The notes: generated by a model from the letters alone, not told the origin. A DNA stretch of 64,000 bases from Massilia yuzhufengensis (GCF_900112225.1 NZ_FOLD01000005.1:62001-126000), one strand, 5' to 3'; positions 15,447 through 25,448 are shown, counted from the first letter of the stretch. Numbers and translations are program-made.

Positions 15447-16940
15447 ATGGACCGCCGCCGCTTTCTCGAAGCCGGACTAGGCTTCGGCGCCCTGAGCCTG
15501 GCCGGCGCCGCCCGCGCCGACCAGGAAACCTGGCGCCGCTTCCACGCCGCCCTCGCGCGCGACCCGGCCTTGGCCGTCTACGCCGACACGGTCGGTAGCC
15601 AGCAGGGCGAAGCGAGTATCACCGGACGTCTGCCGCCCGACCTGCAGGGCAGTTTCTACCGCAACGGCCCCGGCCGCTTCGAACTGGGCGGCGAGCGCTA
15701 CCACCACTGGTTCGATGGCGACGGCTTCGTGCAGCGCTGGCGAATCCAGGACTGCAGGGTCCGCCACCAGGGCCGCTTCGTGGAAACGCGCCGCTTCACC
15801 GACGAATCCGCCGCCGGGCAATTCCTCTACCCCTCCTTCGGCACCTACGTGGCGCGCCGGGGTTTCCGCGACAACGACAGCATGAACGCGGCCAATACCA
15901 ACCTGCTGCCTTTCAACGGCCACGTGTACGCGCTGTGGGAAGGAGGCTCGGCCCACGAAATCGACCCCGAGACCCTGGCCACCGCCGGCGTGAAAACCTG
16001 GCGCGACGACCTGCGCGCGATGCCCTTCTCGGCCCACCCGAAGCTCGACCCGCAGGGCGGCATGTGGAATTTCGGCGCCCTGCCCGGCGCCGGCCAGCTC
16101 GCGCTGTACCAGATCGGCAGCGACGGACAGGTCCTGCGCACGGCCCTGGTGCCGGTGCCGCGGCAAGCCATGGTGCATGACTTCGCCGTCAGCGCGAAGC
16201 ACCTGGTGTTCCTGATCCCGCCCTACGACCTGCAAGCGGGAGAGGGAAAAAGCTTCGCCGAGCGCCACGCCTGGGCCGGCAGCGGGCCGAATGCACGGCC
16301 GCTGCGCGTGGTGGTGGTGTCCAAGGACACGCTCACCGTGCGCCGGATATTCGAACTGCCGCCGCAGATGGTGTTCCACTTCGGGAACGCCTGGGAAGAC
16401 GGCGCCTGCACCCGCTTCGACGTGGTGCTGCATGAGGGCGACGTGCTCGCCGAACTGGGCAGCCTGATGCAGGGCGAGCGCCGCGCGGGCCTGCAAACGC
16501 GCAGCAGTACGGTGCAGGTGTGCCTGGACTATGCCAGCGGCCAGGCGCGGTGCAGCCGCCTGTTCGGCGCCAGCGAGTTCCCGCGCGTGATGCCGCAGGT
16601 GGTGGGCAGCCGCCACCGCCGGCTGGCCCTGCTCGGCACCACCGGCCAGGGCGCGCATGCGGTGCTCGACACGGTCAACCTGGTCGACACCGATACCGGC
16701 AAGGCCGACAGCCATGCCTTCGGCGCCGGCTGGCAGGTGGAGGAACACGTGCTGGTGCCGCGCCGCGGTGCACGCAGCGAAACCGACGGCTACCTGGTCG
16801 GCGTCGCGCACGACCTGCGCGCCGGGGTCGGCGTGCTGACGGTGTTCGATGCGGCCCGCATCAAGGCGGGGCCGGTGGCCTTGGCCCGGCTTCCCTATCG
16901 CACACCGCACTGCTTTCATGGTAATTTCCTATCAGCATGA
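15447..16940 (+). CDS. Carotenoid oxygenase (RPE65/CCD family), Tat-type signal
   Basis: A 497-residue seven-bladed propeller enzyme of the carotenoid cleavage oxygenase family, which use a non-haem iron held by four histidines. All four appear present: in SAHPKLDP (about 194), MVHDFAVSAKHL (about 242), VFHFGNAWEDG (about 311) and the extreme C-terminal HCFHGNFLS. Conserved YRNGPGRFE and HWFDGDGFVQ mark the N-terminal blade. The N-terminus MDRRRFLEAGLGFGALSLAGAARA resembles a twin-arginine signal, so the enzyme may act in the periplasm. It probably cleaves carotenoids, apocarotenoids or stilbene-like substrates. Its stop overlaps the next gene by 4 bp (ATGA). Confidence 0.92.
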   Translation: MDRRRFLEAGLGFGALSLAGAARADQETWRRFHAALARDPALAVYADTVGSQQGEASITGRLPPDLQGSFYRNGPGRFELGGERYHHWFDGDGFVQRWRIQDCRVRHQGRFVETRRFTDESAAGQFLYPSFGTYVARRGFRDNDSMNAANTNLLPFNGHVYALWEGGSAHEIDPETLATAGVKTWRDDLRAMPFSAHPKLDPQGGMWNFGALPGAGQLALYQIGSDGQVLRTALVPVPRQAMVHDFAVSAKHLVFLIPPYDLQAGEGKSFAERHAWAGSGPNARPLRVVVVSKDTLTVRRIFELPPQMVFHFGNAWEDGACTRFDVVLHEGDVLAELGSLMQGERRAGLQTRSSTVQVCLDYASGQARCSRLFGASEFPRVMPQVVGSRHRRLALLGTTGQGAHAVLDTVNLVDTDTGKADSHAFGAGWQVEEHVLVPRRGARSETDGYLVGVAHDLRAGVGVLTVFDAARIKAGPVALARLPYRTPHCFHGNFLSA

Positions 16941-18115
16941 CTATCACCACTTCAAGCACCCCACGCTGCGACACCGTCCGCCACCGCGGCCATCCGCTGG
17001 AACTGATTCCGCTGTTCCGGCGCTGGCCGCCGTCGGTGCCGCGCAACCTGTTATATACAGCGATCTGGAGCAGCCTGATCGCCATTGTCGTGGCACTGGT
17101 CCAGCATCTGCTTGCCACCTACTGGAAGATATCCTTCGGGCGGATGCTGTTCTACACGCTTGTCATCAGCAATGTGGTGGGCTACCTGATCCACGGCGCG
17201 CTGCACCTGCTGGAGCGTTACCTGCCCCGCTCGGAAAACCTGTGGCCCTTCCGTATCGCCCAGCTGGTGGCGGTGTGCCTGGCGAGCGTGGTGGGCGTCG
17301 CGCTGGGCAATACGCTACTGCATGGCCGCAATCCGCTGCTGATGTTCCAGCATCGCTTCAGCCTCACGATCCTGCTGGGCGTCGGCGCAACGACGGCGAG
17401 CATCATGGTGATCGTGCTGGCCGTGGGCGAGCGGCGCATGCGCCAGGCAACCGAACGCGCGCGCCAGCAAGAGCAGATCGCCGCCGCCGGCCGCCTCATC
17501 GCCGAAGCCCGCCTGCGCGCGTTGCAGGCCCAGATCGAGCCGCACTTCCTCTACAACACGCTGGCCAACGTGGTCAGCCTCATCGACACCCAGCCGGCCA
17601 AGGCGCGCCGCATGCTGGAGCGCTTCATCGACTACCTGCGCGCCAGCCTGTCGGCCAGCCGCGCGGAGCACGCCACCGTGGGCGGTGAACTGGCCCTGGC
17701 CAGCGCCTACCTCGACGTGCTGGGCGTGCGCATGGAACAGCGCCTGCGCTGGCGCTTCGCGCTCGACCCGGCCGTGGCCAGCCTGCCGGTGGCGCCGATG
17801 CTGCTGCAGCCGCTGGTGGAGAACGCGATCATGCACGGCATCGAACCGAAACTCGATGGCGGCGAGATCGTCGTCAGCGCCCGCCTGCATGAGGGCCTGC
17901 TGTGCATCGAGGTGGCGGACACCGGCCTCGGATTGCGCGAGGCTGCGCCGCGTCCGGGCGGCGGTGTCGGCCTGTCCAATTTGCGCGAGCGCCTGCAGCA
18001 ACTCTACGCCGGCGCCGCCCGGCTCCAGCTCATCGAAAACCCTGCCGGCGGCGTGACCGCGCGCCTGCTGCTTCCCTTGCATACGGTGCCATCATCGACC
18101 ATCCCCACGCCCTGA
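16937..18115 (+). CDS. LytS-type sensor histidine kinase
   Basis: A 392-residue membrane kinase. Four hydrophobic segments lie between about 40 and 170. The cytoplasmic part has the His_kinase (PF06580) signature LRALQAQIEPHFLYNTLANV with the phospho-accepting His, followed by an ATPase domain with LLQPLVENAIMHGIEP (N box), VADTGLGL (G1) and GGGVGLSNLRERLQQLY (G2). It pairs with the LytTR response regulator that follows. Being in an operon with a carotenoid oxygenase, it may sense a membrane or redox signal; the ligand is unknown. Confidence 0.92.
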   Translation: MTITTSSTPRCDTVRHRGHPLELIPLFRRWPPSVPRNLLYTAIWSSLIAIVVALVQHLLATYWKISFGRMLFYTLVISNVVGYLIHGALHLLERYLPRSENLWPFRIAQLVAVCLASVVGVALGNTLLHGRNPLLMFQHRFSLTILLGVGATTASIMVIVLAVGERRMRQATERARQQEQIAAAGRLIAEARLRALQAQIEPHFLYNTLANVVSLIDTQPAKARRMLERFIDYLRASLSASRAEHATVGGELALASAYLDVLGVRMEQRLRWRFALDPAVASLPVAPMLLQPLVENAIMHGIEPKLDGGEIVVSARLHEGLLCIEVADTGLGLREAAPRPGGGVGLSNLRERLQQLYAGAARLQLIENPAGGVTARLLLPLHTVPSSTIPTP

Positions 18116-18864
18116 TCGCGGACGACGAGCCGCACCTGCTCGACTACCTCGCATCCCAGCTCGCCCTCGCCTGGCCCGAACTGCGCGTCACCCGCGCCGC
18201 CAACGGCGTGCAGGCACTGGAACTGATCGACGAACTGGCGCCGCAGGTGGTGTTCCTCGACATCCAGATGCCGGGCCTGAACGGCATCGAACTGGCCGCG
18301 CGCCTGTGCACCGGCGCCAAACCGCCACGAGTGGTGTTCACCACCGCGTATGAGCATTACGCGCTGCAGGCCTTCGAGCAGGCGGCGTTCGATTACCTGC
18401 TCAAACCCATCGGGCTCGATCGGCTTGAGCGCACGGTGGCGCGCCTGAAAGAGGCGCTGGCCACGCCGGCCGCTGCGCCTGCCCCGGATACACTGGCCGC
18501 GCTATTGCGCCAACTCGGCGTCGCCGCGCCGGCGCCTGCGCCGCTGCAGTGGATCCGCGCGGCCAAGGGGCAGGAGACGCGGCTGGTGGCGATCGACGAG
18601 GTGATTTATTTTCAGAGCAACGACAAGTACACCAGCGTGTTTTTGGCCGATGGGGAGTGTTTGATACGCACGCCGCTGAGCAAGTTGAAGGAGCAGCTCG
18701 ATGCGGGGCAGTTCTGGCAGATCCATCGCGGGGTGATCGTCGCGGCAAGGCATGTGGCGGGGACGCGGACGGATTTTCGCGGGCGGCTGCATGTGCGGCT
18801 CAAGGGAAGGGATGAGCAGCTGGTGGTGAGTCGGAATTATGTGGATTTGTTCAGGCAGATGTAG
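18091..18864 (+). CDS. LytTR-family response regulator, unusual start codon
   Basis: The reading frame encodes a receiver domain (ALIADDEPHLLDYLASQL, phospho-Asp in VVFLDIQMPGLNGIELA, Thr in VVFTTAYEHYALQAF, Lys in DYLLKPIGLDRL) and a C-terminal LytTR DNA-binding domain (IDEVIYFQSNDKYTSVFL, WQIHRGVIV, VVSRNYVDLFRQM). It directly follows and overlaps the LytS kinase gene. No ATG, GTG or TTG lies near the expected N-terminus: the choices are ATC at 18091 (complete first strand), CTG at 18112 (CTGA overlap with the kinase stop), or a distant in-frame GTG at 17902 deep in the kinase. The coordinate given is the ATC. A sequencing error is also possible. Confidence 0.85.
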   Translation: MIDHPHALIADDEPHLLDYLASQLALAWPELRVTRAANGVQALELIDELAPQVVFLDIQMPGLNGIELAARLCTGAKPPRVVFTTAYEHYALQAFEQAAFDYLLKPIGLDRLERTVARLKEALATPAAAPAPDTLAALLRQLGVAAPAPAPLQWIRAAKGQETRLVAIDEVIYFQSNDKYTSVFLADGECLIRTPLSKLKEQLDAGQFWQIHRGVIVAARHVAGTRTDFRGRLHVRLKGRDEQLVVSRNYVDLFRQM

Positions 18865-18880
18865 GTCTGCGCACTAACCT

Positions 18881-18934
18881 GGGTTCCCGCCTTCGCGGGA
18901 AGTCGTAGGCGCCAGTGGCGCGTACGACGGATCA
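18881..18934. repeat. Family A palindromic intergenic repeat, short form
   Basis: GGTTCCCGCCTTCGCGGGAA forms a hairpin and is followed by a GTCGTAGGCGCCAGTGGCGC palindrome. It belongs to a set of dispersed palindromes also seen at 22531, 36765, 38695 and 45389, all in intergenic space. Confidence 0.6.
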
Positions 18935-18981
18935 TCGCTTAGTGGTGGAAGTTGATGCGGCCACCTGCACCCAATAACTCC

Positions 18982-19014
18982 AAAAACGAAACGGGCCCCC
19001 TCAGGATCCCGTTT
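18982..19014 (-). terminator. Probable terminator of the pdh operon
   Basis: On the minus strand AAACGGG, a 12-nt loop and CCCGTTT are followed by CGTTTTTG, 22 bp after the lpdA stop. The stem is modest, but position and T-run fit. Confidence 0.65.
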
Positions 19015-19035
19015 CCACCGCACTGACGCGCGAGA

Positions 19036-20835
19036 TTACTTCTTCTTCACCGGCGGCATATCCGTACACACGCCCTTGTACACCTCGGCCGCCATCCCGA
19101 TCGACTCACCCAGCGTCGGGTGCGGGTGGATGGTCTTGCCGATATCTACGCCATCCGCGCCCATCTCGATCGCCAGCGCCACTTCGCCGATCATGTCGCC
19201 CGCATTGGTGCCGACGATGGTTCCGCCGACGATGCGCTTGGTGTCGGCATCGAACAGCAGCTTGGTGAAGCCTTCGTCGCGGCCGTTGGCGACCGCGCGG
19301 CCGCTGGCGTTCCATGGGAAGTGGCCCTTCTCGACCTTGACGCCCTTCTGCTTGGCTTCGTCTTCGGTCAGGCCGACCCACGCCACTTCCGGATCGGTGT
19401 AGGCCACCGACGGGATCACCTTGGCATCGAAGTAGGCCTTCTCGCCGTGCGCCGCTTCCGCCGCCACGTGGGCTTCGTGCACCGCCTTGTGCGCCAGCAT
19501 CGGCTGGCCCACCAGGTCGCCGATGGCGAAGATGTGCGGCACGTTGGTGCGCATCTGGCCGTCCACGCTGATGAAGCCGCGGTCGCTCACGGCCACGCCG
19601 GCTTTCTCGGCGGCGATCTTCTTGCCGTTCGGGCTACGGCCGACGGCCACCAGTACCAGGTCGTAGAGTTGCGCTTCCGGCGCGGTAGCACCGGCTTCCG
19701 CGGCCTCGAACGTCACCTTGATGCCTTCGGCCAGCGCTTCCACGCCAACCGTCTTGGTCTTCAACATGATGTTGTCGAAGCGGTGGGCGTTGTACTTCTG
19801 CCAGACCTTGACGGCCTCGCGGTCGGCGCCCTGCATCAGGCCGTCCATCATCTCGACCACGTCGATGCGCGCACCCAGGGTCGAGTACACGGTGGCCATT
19901 TCCAGGCCGATGATGCCGCCGCCAATGACCAGCATGCGCTTCGGTACCTGGCGCAGTTCCAGCGCGCCGGTCGAATCGACGATGCGCGGATCTTCCGGTA
20001 CGAAGGGCAGCTTCACCACGGCGGAACCTGCCGCGATGATCGCCTTGGCGAACTTGATGACCTTCTTGGCGCCGTCGCTGCCCGTGACTTCGATGTGGTT
20101 CGGGCTCAGGAACTGGCCCACGCCCTGCACCACGCTGACCTTGCGCGCCTTGGCCATGAAGCTCAAGCCGCCGGTCATCTTCTTGATCACGCCATCCTTA
20201 TAGGCGCGCAGCTTGTCGATATCGACATCCGGCTTGGCGAAGCTCACGCCCAGGTCGGCCATGTGCGCCGTCTCGTCCATGATGTGCGCCACGTGCAGCA
20301 GCGCCTTCGATGGGATGCAGCCCACGTTCAGGCACACGCCGCCGAGGGTCGCGTACTTCTCGACCAGCACGGTGTTCATGCCCAGGTCGGCCGCGCGGAA
20401 GGCAGCCGAGTAGCCGCCGGGACCGGCGCCCAGCACCATCATCTCGCATTCGACGTCGACCTGGCCGCTGTAGCTGGCCGCGCCCGGGGCGGGAGCGGCC
20501 GCAGGCGCGGCAGGAGCAGCCGGGGCCGGGGCCGGGGCCGGAGCCGCGGCAGCCGGCTTGGCCTCGGGCGCTGGCGCCGGCGCAGCTGCGCCGGCAGCCG
20601 ACTCCTCGATGTGCAGCAGCAGCGAACCTTCATTCACCTTGTCGCCCACCTTGACCGTGATCTCCTTGATCACGCCGGCCTTGGTCGACGGGATCTCCAT
20701 GCTGGCCTTGTCCGATTCGACGGTGATCAGCGACTGGTCGACCTTGATGGTGTCGCCCGGCTTGACCAGCAGCTCGATCACTTCGACGTCCTTGAAGTCG
20801 CCGATGTTCGGGACCTTTACTTCAACAGTGCTCAT
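19036..20835 (-). CDS. lpdA: Dihydrolipoyl dehydrogenase (E3) with N-terminal lipoyl domain
   Basis: A 599-residue flavoprotein that reoxidises dihydrolipoamide in the pyruvate dehydrogenase complex. Residues 1-75 are a lipoyl domain with the modified Lys in [13 protein letters not shown] long Ala/Pro linker (about 80-120) follows, then the FAD domain ([20 protein letters not shown]), the redox disulfide [17 protein letters not shown], the NAD site ([21 protein letters not shown]) and the C-terminal dimer domain with HPHPTLGES active-site His-Glu. The attached lipoyl domain is typical of betaproteobacterial and neisserial E3 of this operon. It is last in aceE-aceF-lpdA, 12 bp after aceF. Confidence 0.96.
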   Translation of the reverse strand: MSTVEVKVPNIGDFKDVEVIELLVKPGDTIKVDQSLITVESDKASMEIPSTKAGVIKEITVKVGDKVNEGSLLLHIEESAAGAAAPAPAPEAKPAAAAPAPAPAPAAPAAPAAAPAPGAASYSGQVDVECEMMVLGAGPGGYSAAFRAADLGMNTVLVEKYATLGGVCLNVGCIPSKALLHVAHIMDETAHMADLGVSFAKPDVDIDKLRAYKDGVIKKMTGGLSFMAKARKVSVVQGVGQFLSPNHIEVTGSDGAKKVIKFAKAIIAAGSAVVKLPFVPEDPRIVDSTGALELRQVPKRMLVIGGGIIGLEMATVYSTLGARIDVVEMMDGLMQGADREAVKVWQKYNAHRFDNIMLKTKTVGVEALAEGIKVTFEAAEAGATAPEAQLYDLVLVAVGRSPNGKKIAAEKAGVAVSDRGFISVDGQMRTNVPHIFAIGDLVGQPMLAHKAVHEAHVAAEAAHGEKAYFDAKVIPSVAYTDPEVAWVGLTEDEAKQKGVKVEKGHFPWNASGRAVANGRDEGFTKLLFDADTKRIVGGTIVGTNAGDMIGEVALAIEMGADGVDIGKTIHPHPTLGESIGMAAEVYKGVCTDMPPVKKK

Positions 20836-20847
20836 ACTCGGCGCTCC

Positions 20848-22491
20848 TTAAAGAAGGGTCTTGCGCAGGTCGGCCAGCACGTCGGCCAGGTACGCCGCGA
20901 AGCGCGCGGCGCCGGCGCCGTCGATCACGCGGTGGTCGTACGACAGCGACAGCGGCAGCATCAGGCGCGGCTGGAATGCGGAACCATCCCACACCGGCTT
21001 CATCGCCGACTTGGACAGGCCCAGGATCGCCAGTTCCGGCGCATTGATGATCGGCGTGAACGCCGTGCCGCCAATGCCGCCGAGCGAAGAAATGGTGAAG
21101 GTCGCGCCCTGCATCGCGGTCGGCGGCAGCTTGCCGTCGCGCGCCAGTGCGGACAGTTCGCCCATTTCGGTGGCGATCTGCGATACCGTTTTCTTGTCCG
21201 CATCCTTCACCACCGGGACCACCAGGCCGTTCGGGGTGTCGGCGGCGAAGCCGATGTTGTAGTACTGCTTCAGGATCAGGGCCGCACCGTCTTCGCTGAG
21301 CGACGCGTTAAATTGCGGGAACTTCTTCAGCGCGGCGACGCTTGCCTTGATGACGAAGGCCAGCATGGTCAGCTTGACGGTCGACTTCTGCTTGGCCAGC
21401 GCGGCGTTCGAATCGACGCGGAACTGTTCGAGGTCGGTGACGTCGGCTTCGTCGAACTGCGTCACGTGCGGGATCATGACCCAGTTGCGGTGCAGGTTCG
21501 GGCCGGAGATCTTCTTGATGCGCGACAGCGGCAGCAGCTCGGTCGGGCCGAACTTCGAGAAGTCGAGCGACGGCCATGGCAGCAGGTCCAGGCCCACGCC
21601 GGAGCCGCCGGCCTTGCCTGGCGCGGCGGCGGCAGGCGCCGCCATCACGCCCTTGACGAAGTTCTGCACGTCCTGCTGGGTGATGCGGCTCTTCGGACCG
21701 GTGCCCGGCACGCGCGCCAGGTCCACGCCCAATTCGCGGGCGAACTTGCGGATCGACGGCGAGGCATGGGCCTTGGAGCCGGTGACGCCTGGCGCCGGTG
21801 CGGCGGCGGCTGCGGCAGGTGCCGGCGCTGCTGCAGGTGCAGGCGCCGATGGCGCGGCGGCAGCGGCAGGCGCCGGGGCAGAGGCTGCAGGCGCGGCGGC
21901 AGCTGCGCCACCACTCGATTCGAGCAGCAGCACCAGCGAGCCCTTGGCGACCTTGTCGCCCACTTTCACTTTGAGTTCCTTGACGACGCCGGCGTGGCTG
22001 GATGGGATCTCCATGCTCGCCTTGTCCGATTCGACCGTGATCAGGGACTGGTCGACCTTGATGGTGTCGCCCGGCTTGACCATCAGTTCGATGATTTCCA
22101 CTTCCTTGAAGTCGCCGATGTCGGGCACGGTGACTTCAACGATGCCGCCCGCGGCGGCAGGGGCCGCAGCTGGTGCGGCTTCGGCAGCCGGTGCGGGCGC
22201 AGCGGCGGCAGGCGCCGGTGCAGCGGCCGCAGGTGCTGGCGCAGCAGCGCCGCCGGCTTCCTCGAGCAGCAGCACGAGCGAACCTTCGGCAACCTTATCG
22301 CCGACCTTGATCTTGATTTCTTTCACGACGCCGGCGTGGCTCGATGGGATTTCCATGCTCGCCTTGTCCGACTCGACCGTGACCAGCGACTGGTCGACCT
22401 TGATCGTGTCGCCCGGCTTGACCATCAGCTCGATGACTTCCACTTCCTTGAAGTCTCCGATGTCGGGGACTTTGACTTCCACAATGCTCAT
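20848..22491 (-). CDS. aceF: Pyruvate dehydrogenase E2, dihydrolipoamide acetyltransferase
   Basis: A 547-residue core subunit. It carries two lipoyl domains (about 1-75 and 118-192), each with the [11 protein letters not shown] lysine motif, joined by Ala/Pro-rich flexible linkers; a peripheral subunit-binding domain ([20 protein letters not shown], about 245-280); and a catalytic acetyltransferase domain ending in [16 protein letters not shown] with the HxxxDG active site. It transfers acetyl groups to CoA and scaffolds E1 and E3. It lies between aceE and lpdA; a family A palindrome separates it from aceE. Confidence 0.96.
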   Translation of the reverse strand: MSIVEVKVPDIGDFKEVEVIELMVKPGDTIKVDQSLVTVESDKASMEIPSSHAGVVKEIKIKVGDKVAEGSLVLLLEEAGGAAAPAPAAAAPAPAAAAPAPAAEAAPAAAPAAAGGIVEVTVPDIGDFKEVEIIELMVKPGDTIKVDQSLITVESDKASMEIPSSHAGVVKELKVKVGDKVAKGSLVLLLESSGGAAAAAPAASAPAPAAAAAPSAPAPAAAPAPAAAAAAPAPGVTGSKAHASPSIRKFARELGVDLARVPGTGPKSRITQQDVQNFVKGVMAAPAAAAPGKAGGSGVGLDLLPWPSLDFSKFGPTELLPLSRIKKISGPNLHRNWVMIPHVTQFDEADVTDLEQFRVDSNAALAKQKSTVKLTMLAFVIKASVAALKKFPQFNASLSEDGAALILKQYYNIGFAADTPNGLVVPVVKDADKKTVSQIATEMGELSALARDGKLPPTAMQGATFTISSLGGIGGTAFTPIINAPELAILGLSKSAMKPVWDGSAFQPRLMLPLSLSYDHRVIDGAGAARFAAYLADVLADLRKTLL

Positions 22492-22530
22492 AGTGTTAGC
22501 TCCGTTTTTATTTGAGTTAGCGCTTCAGCC

Positions 22531-22607
22531 GTCGTCCCGGCGCAGGCCGGGACCCAAGTTCGCGAGTGCACCACGAACTTGGGCTCCGGCCTTCGCCGGA
22601 GCGACGG
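22531..22607. repeat. Family A paired palindrome inside the pdh operon
   Basis: Two inward-facing hairpins (GTCCCGGCGCAGGCCGGGAC and CTCCGGCCTTCGCCGGAG) are joined by a short segment containing AAGTT and AACTTGGG in opposite orientation. It sits between aceE and aceF, so it will be transcribed and may affect mRNA stability. Confidence 0.75.
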
Positions 22608-22617
22608 TATCGAGCAT

Positions 22618-25326
22618 TTACTGGGTCACAGGATTCGGCTTGTTCTGGTCAATCCCGTACTTCGCGATCGCCTGCGACACGATGGCGCGATCGATCTTGC
22701 CTTCGTCGGCCAGCGAGCGCAGTGCGGCCACGGTCACGTAGTAGCGGTTCACCTCGAAGAACTCGCGCAGTTTCACGCGCGAATCCGAGCGGCCGAAGCC
22801 GTCGGTGCCCAGCACCTTGTAGGTGCGGCCCTGCGGCATGAAGGCGCGGATCTGTTCGGCGAACATGCGCATGTAGTCGGTGGTCGCGATGATCGGGCCC
22901 TGGGTGTTCTGCATCAGCGAGGTCACGTAAGGCACGCGCTGCTGGGCTTCCGGGTTGACCATGTTCCAGCGCTCGCAATCCTGGCCGTCACGCGCCAGCA
23001 GGGTGAGCGACGGCGCCGACCACACGTCCGCATCGACGCCCCAGTCGTTCTTGAGCAGCTCGCTTGCTGCGATGGACTCGCGCAGGATGGTGCCGCAGCC
23101 GACCAGCTGCACACGCGGCGCCGGCTTGTCGGTGGCGACGGCAGCGCCTTCCTGGAGCAGGTACATGCCCTTCAGGATGCCCTCTTCCTGGCCAGGCTTC
23201 AGGCCCGGATGCGCGTAGTTCTCGTTCATGATGGTGATGTAATAGAACACGTCTTCCTGTTCCGTCACCATGCGGCGCAGGCCGTCATGGATGATCACCG
23301 CCACTTCATGCCCGAAGGTCGGGTCGTAGGGCAGGCAGTTCGGCACGGTGGCCGCGATGATGTGGCTGTGGCCATCTTCGTGCTGCAGGCCTTCCCCGTT
23401 CAGGGTGGTACGGCCAGCCGTGCCGCCCATCAGGAAGCCGCGCGCGCGGATATCGCCCGCCAGCCACACCAGGTCGCCGACGCGCTGCATGCCGAACATC
23501 GAGTAGAAGGTGTAGAACGGGATCATCTGGCGGTTGTTCGACGAGTACGAGGTCGCCGCGGCGATCCACGAGCTCATGCCGCCCGCTTCGTTGATACCCT
23601 CCTGCAGGATTTGGCCGGCCTTGTCTTCGCGGTAGTACATGACCTGGTCGCGGTCGACCGGCTCGTACAACTGGCCTTGCTGGTTGAAGATGCCGATCTG
23701 GCGGAACAGGCCTTCCATGCCGAAGGTCCGCGATTCGTCGACCAGGATCGGCACGATGCGCTGGCCCAGGCTCGGGTCTTTCAGCAGGCTGGTGATCACG
23801 CGCACATAGGACTGGGTGCTCGAGATCTCGCGGCCTTCGGGGGTCGCATCGAGCACGGCCTTGAACGATTCCAGCGGCGGCACCACCAGGGCTTCGTCGG
23901 CTTTCGAGCGGCGCTGCGGCAGGTAGCCGCCGAGGGCCTTGCGGCGCTCGTGCAGGTACTGCATTTCCGGCGAATCGTCGGACGGCTTGAAGAACGGGAT
24001 CTCGGCCAGCTTGTCGTCCGGGATAGGAATATTGAAGCGGTCGCGCATCTCGCGGATGGCCGCGTCGTCGAGCTTCTTGGTCTGGTGCGCGGTGTTGCGC
24101 GCCTCGCCCGACTTGCCCATGCCGAAGCCCTTGACGGTCTTCACCAGCAGCACGGTCGGGGTGCCCTTGTTCTCTTGCGCGTTCTTGAACGCGGCGTAGA
24201 TCTTGTGCGGGTCGTGGCCGCCGCGGGTCAGGCGCCAGATGTCGTCGTCGCTCATGTTGGCGACCATTTTCAGCAGCTCCGGATGCTTGCCGAAGAAGTG
24301 CTTGCGCACGTAGGCGCCGTCCTTGGCCTTGTAGTTCTGGTATTCGCCGTCGACCGATTCCATCATGACGCGCTGCAGGATGCCGTCCTTGTCCTTGGCC
24401 AGCAGCGGATCCCACTGCGAGCCCCAGATGACCTTGACGACGTTCCAGCCGGCGCCGCGGAAGTCGGCCTCCAGCTCCTGGATGATCTTGCCGTTACCGC
24501 GCACCGGGCCGTCCAGGCGCTGCAGGTTGCAGTTCACGACCATCACCAGGTTGTCGAGGCGTTCGCGCGCGGCCATGCCGATCGCGCCCATCGATTCCGG
24601 TTCGTCCATCTCGCCGTCGCCGCAGAAGACCCATACCTTGCGGTTCTCGGTGTCGGCGATGCCGCGCGCGTGCAGGTACTTCAGGAAGCGCGCCTGGTAG
24701 ATCGCCATGAGTGGGCCCAGGCCCATCGACACGGTCGGGAACTGCCAGAAGTCCGGCATCAGTTTCGGGTGCGGGTAGGACGACAGGCCCTTGCCGTCGA
24801 CTTCGCGGCGGAAGTTCAGCAGCTGCTCTTCGGTGATGCGGCCTTCCAGGTAGGCGCGCGCGTAGATGCCGGGCGAGGAGTGGCCCTGGATGTACAGCAG
24901 GTCGCCGCCGTGGTCTTCGGTCGGGGCGTGCCAGAAGTGGTTGAAGCCGATCCCCAGCATGTTCGCCAGCGAGGCGAACGAGGAGATGTGGCCACCCAGG
25001 TCGCCGTCGGCGCGGTTGGCCTTGACGACCATCGCCATCGCGTTCCAGCGCATCCACGAGCGCAGGCGCTCTTCGTATTCCAGGTTGCCCGGGCAGTTCA
25101 CGTTCAGGTGCGCCGGGATCGTGTTGACGTAGGCGGTGTTGCTCGAGAACGGGATATGGGCGCCGCGGCGGCGTGCCAGGTCGACCATGCGCTCCATCAG
25201 GTAGTGCGCGCGGTCGGTGCCTTCGTGTTCGATCACCGCTTCCAGCGCGTCCAGCCACTCCTGGGTTTCGAGCGTGTCCGGGTCGTTGGCAGCTTGCGCC
25301 GTCAACTGGTCGAGTTGAGCTGACAT
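22618..25326 (-). CDS. aceE: Pyruvate dehydrogenase E1 component, homodimeric type
   Basis: A 902-residue thiamine-diphosphate enzyme that decarboxylates pyruvate and acetylates the E2 lipoyl group. The length and text match the single-chain homodimeric E1 of Proteobacteria: ALMERMVDLARRRGAHIPF-like start (YLMERMVDLARRRGAHIPFS), HISSFASLANMLGIGFNHFW, the ThDP motif VFCGDGEMDEPESMG ending in VVNCNLQRLDGPVRGNGKII, and the C-terminal TDGFGRSDSR. AAGGAG precedes the ATG. It heads the aceE-aceF-lpdA operon behind a consensus promoter flanked by palindromes. Confidence 0.97.
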   Translation of the reverse strand: MSAQLDQLTAQAANDPDTLETQEWLDALEAVIEHEGTDRAHYLMERMVDLARRRGAHIPFSSNTAYVNTIPAHLNVNCPGNLEYEERLRSWMRWNAMAMVVKANRADGDLGGHISSFASLANMLGIGFNHFWHAPTEDHGGDLLYIQGHSSPGIYARAYLEGRITEEQLLNFRREVDGKGLSSYPHPKLMPDFWQFPTVSMGLGPLMAIYQARFLKYLHARGIADTENRKVWVFCGDGEMDEPESMGAIGMAARERLDNLVMVVNCNLQRLDGPVRGNGKIIQELEADFRGAGWNVVKVIWGSQWDPLLAKDKDGILQRVMMESVDGEYQNYKAKDGAYVRKHFFGKHPELLKMVANMSDDDIWRLTRGGHDPHKIYAAFKNAQENKGTPTVLLVKTVKGFGMGKSGEARNTAHQTKKLDDAAIREMRDRFNIPIPDDKLAEIPFFKPSDDSPEMQYLHERRKALGGYLPQRRSKADEALVVPPLESFKAVLDATPEGREISSTQSYVRVITSLLKDPSLGQRIVPILVDESRTFGMEGLFRQIGIFNQQGQLYEPVDRDQVMYYREDKAGQILQEGINEAGGMSSWIAAATSYSSNNRQMIPFYTFYSMFGMQRVGDLVWLAGDIRARGFLMGGTAGRTTLNGEGLQHEDGHSHIIAATVPNCLPYDPTFGHEVAVIIHDGLRRMVTEQEDVFYYITIMNENYAHPGLKPGQEEGILKGMYLLQEGAAVATDKPAPRVQLVGCGTILRESIAASELLKNDWGVDADVWSAPSLTLLARDGQDCERWNMVNPEAQQRVPYVTSLMQNTQGPIIATTDYMRMFAEQIRAFMPQGRTYKVLGTDGFGRSDSRVKLREFFEVNRYYVTVAALRSLADEGKIDRAIVSQAIAKYGIDQNKPNPVTQ

Positions 25327-25386
25327 TAATGCGTCTCCTTGAGTTTGCGCCCCGACCTGTCTCTGGAACGGCTGGTGGCGATATGG

Positions 25387-25396
25387 TGAAATTTCA
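25387..25396. promoter_or_regulatory. Palindrome TGAAATTTCA downstream of the aceE start site
   Basis: A perfect 10-bp palindrome about 17-26 nt into the predicted aceE leader. It shares TGAAAT/ATTTCA half-sites with the palindrome at 25462-25478 on the other side of the promoter; the centres are about 78 bp apart. A candidate operator. Confidence 0.5.
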
Positions 25397-25419
25397 AATA
25401 TCTGAAAATAAACGCTTCG

Positions 25420-25448
25420 ATTCTACCAGTGGACTCGGCCTTTTTCAA
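25420..25448 (-). promoter_or_regulatory. Sigma-70 promoter of the pdh operon
   Basis: On the minus strand TTGAAA (25443-25448), 17 bp, TAGAAT (25420-25425), giving a leader of about 85 nt before the aceE ATG at 25326. Two related palindromes flank it. Confidence 0.75.

Noticed and set aside
21780..22260. Ala/Pro-rich GCN repeats in aceF and lpdA
   Set aside because: They are flexible linkers between lipoyl and catalytic domains, not tandem DNA repeats or a CRISPR array.
19120..22515. Very long plus-strand open frame (over 1100 codons) opposite lpdA and aceF
   Set aside because: It is antisense to two textbook genes and is Arg/His/Gly-rich, the usual shadow frame in high-GC DNA. No motif is seen.
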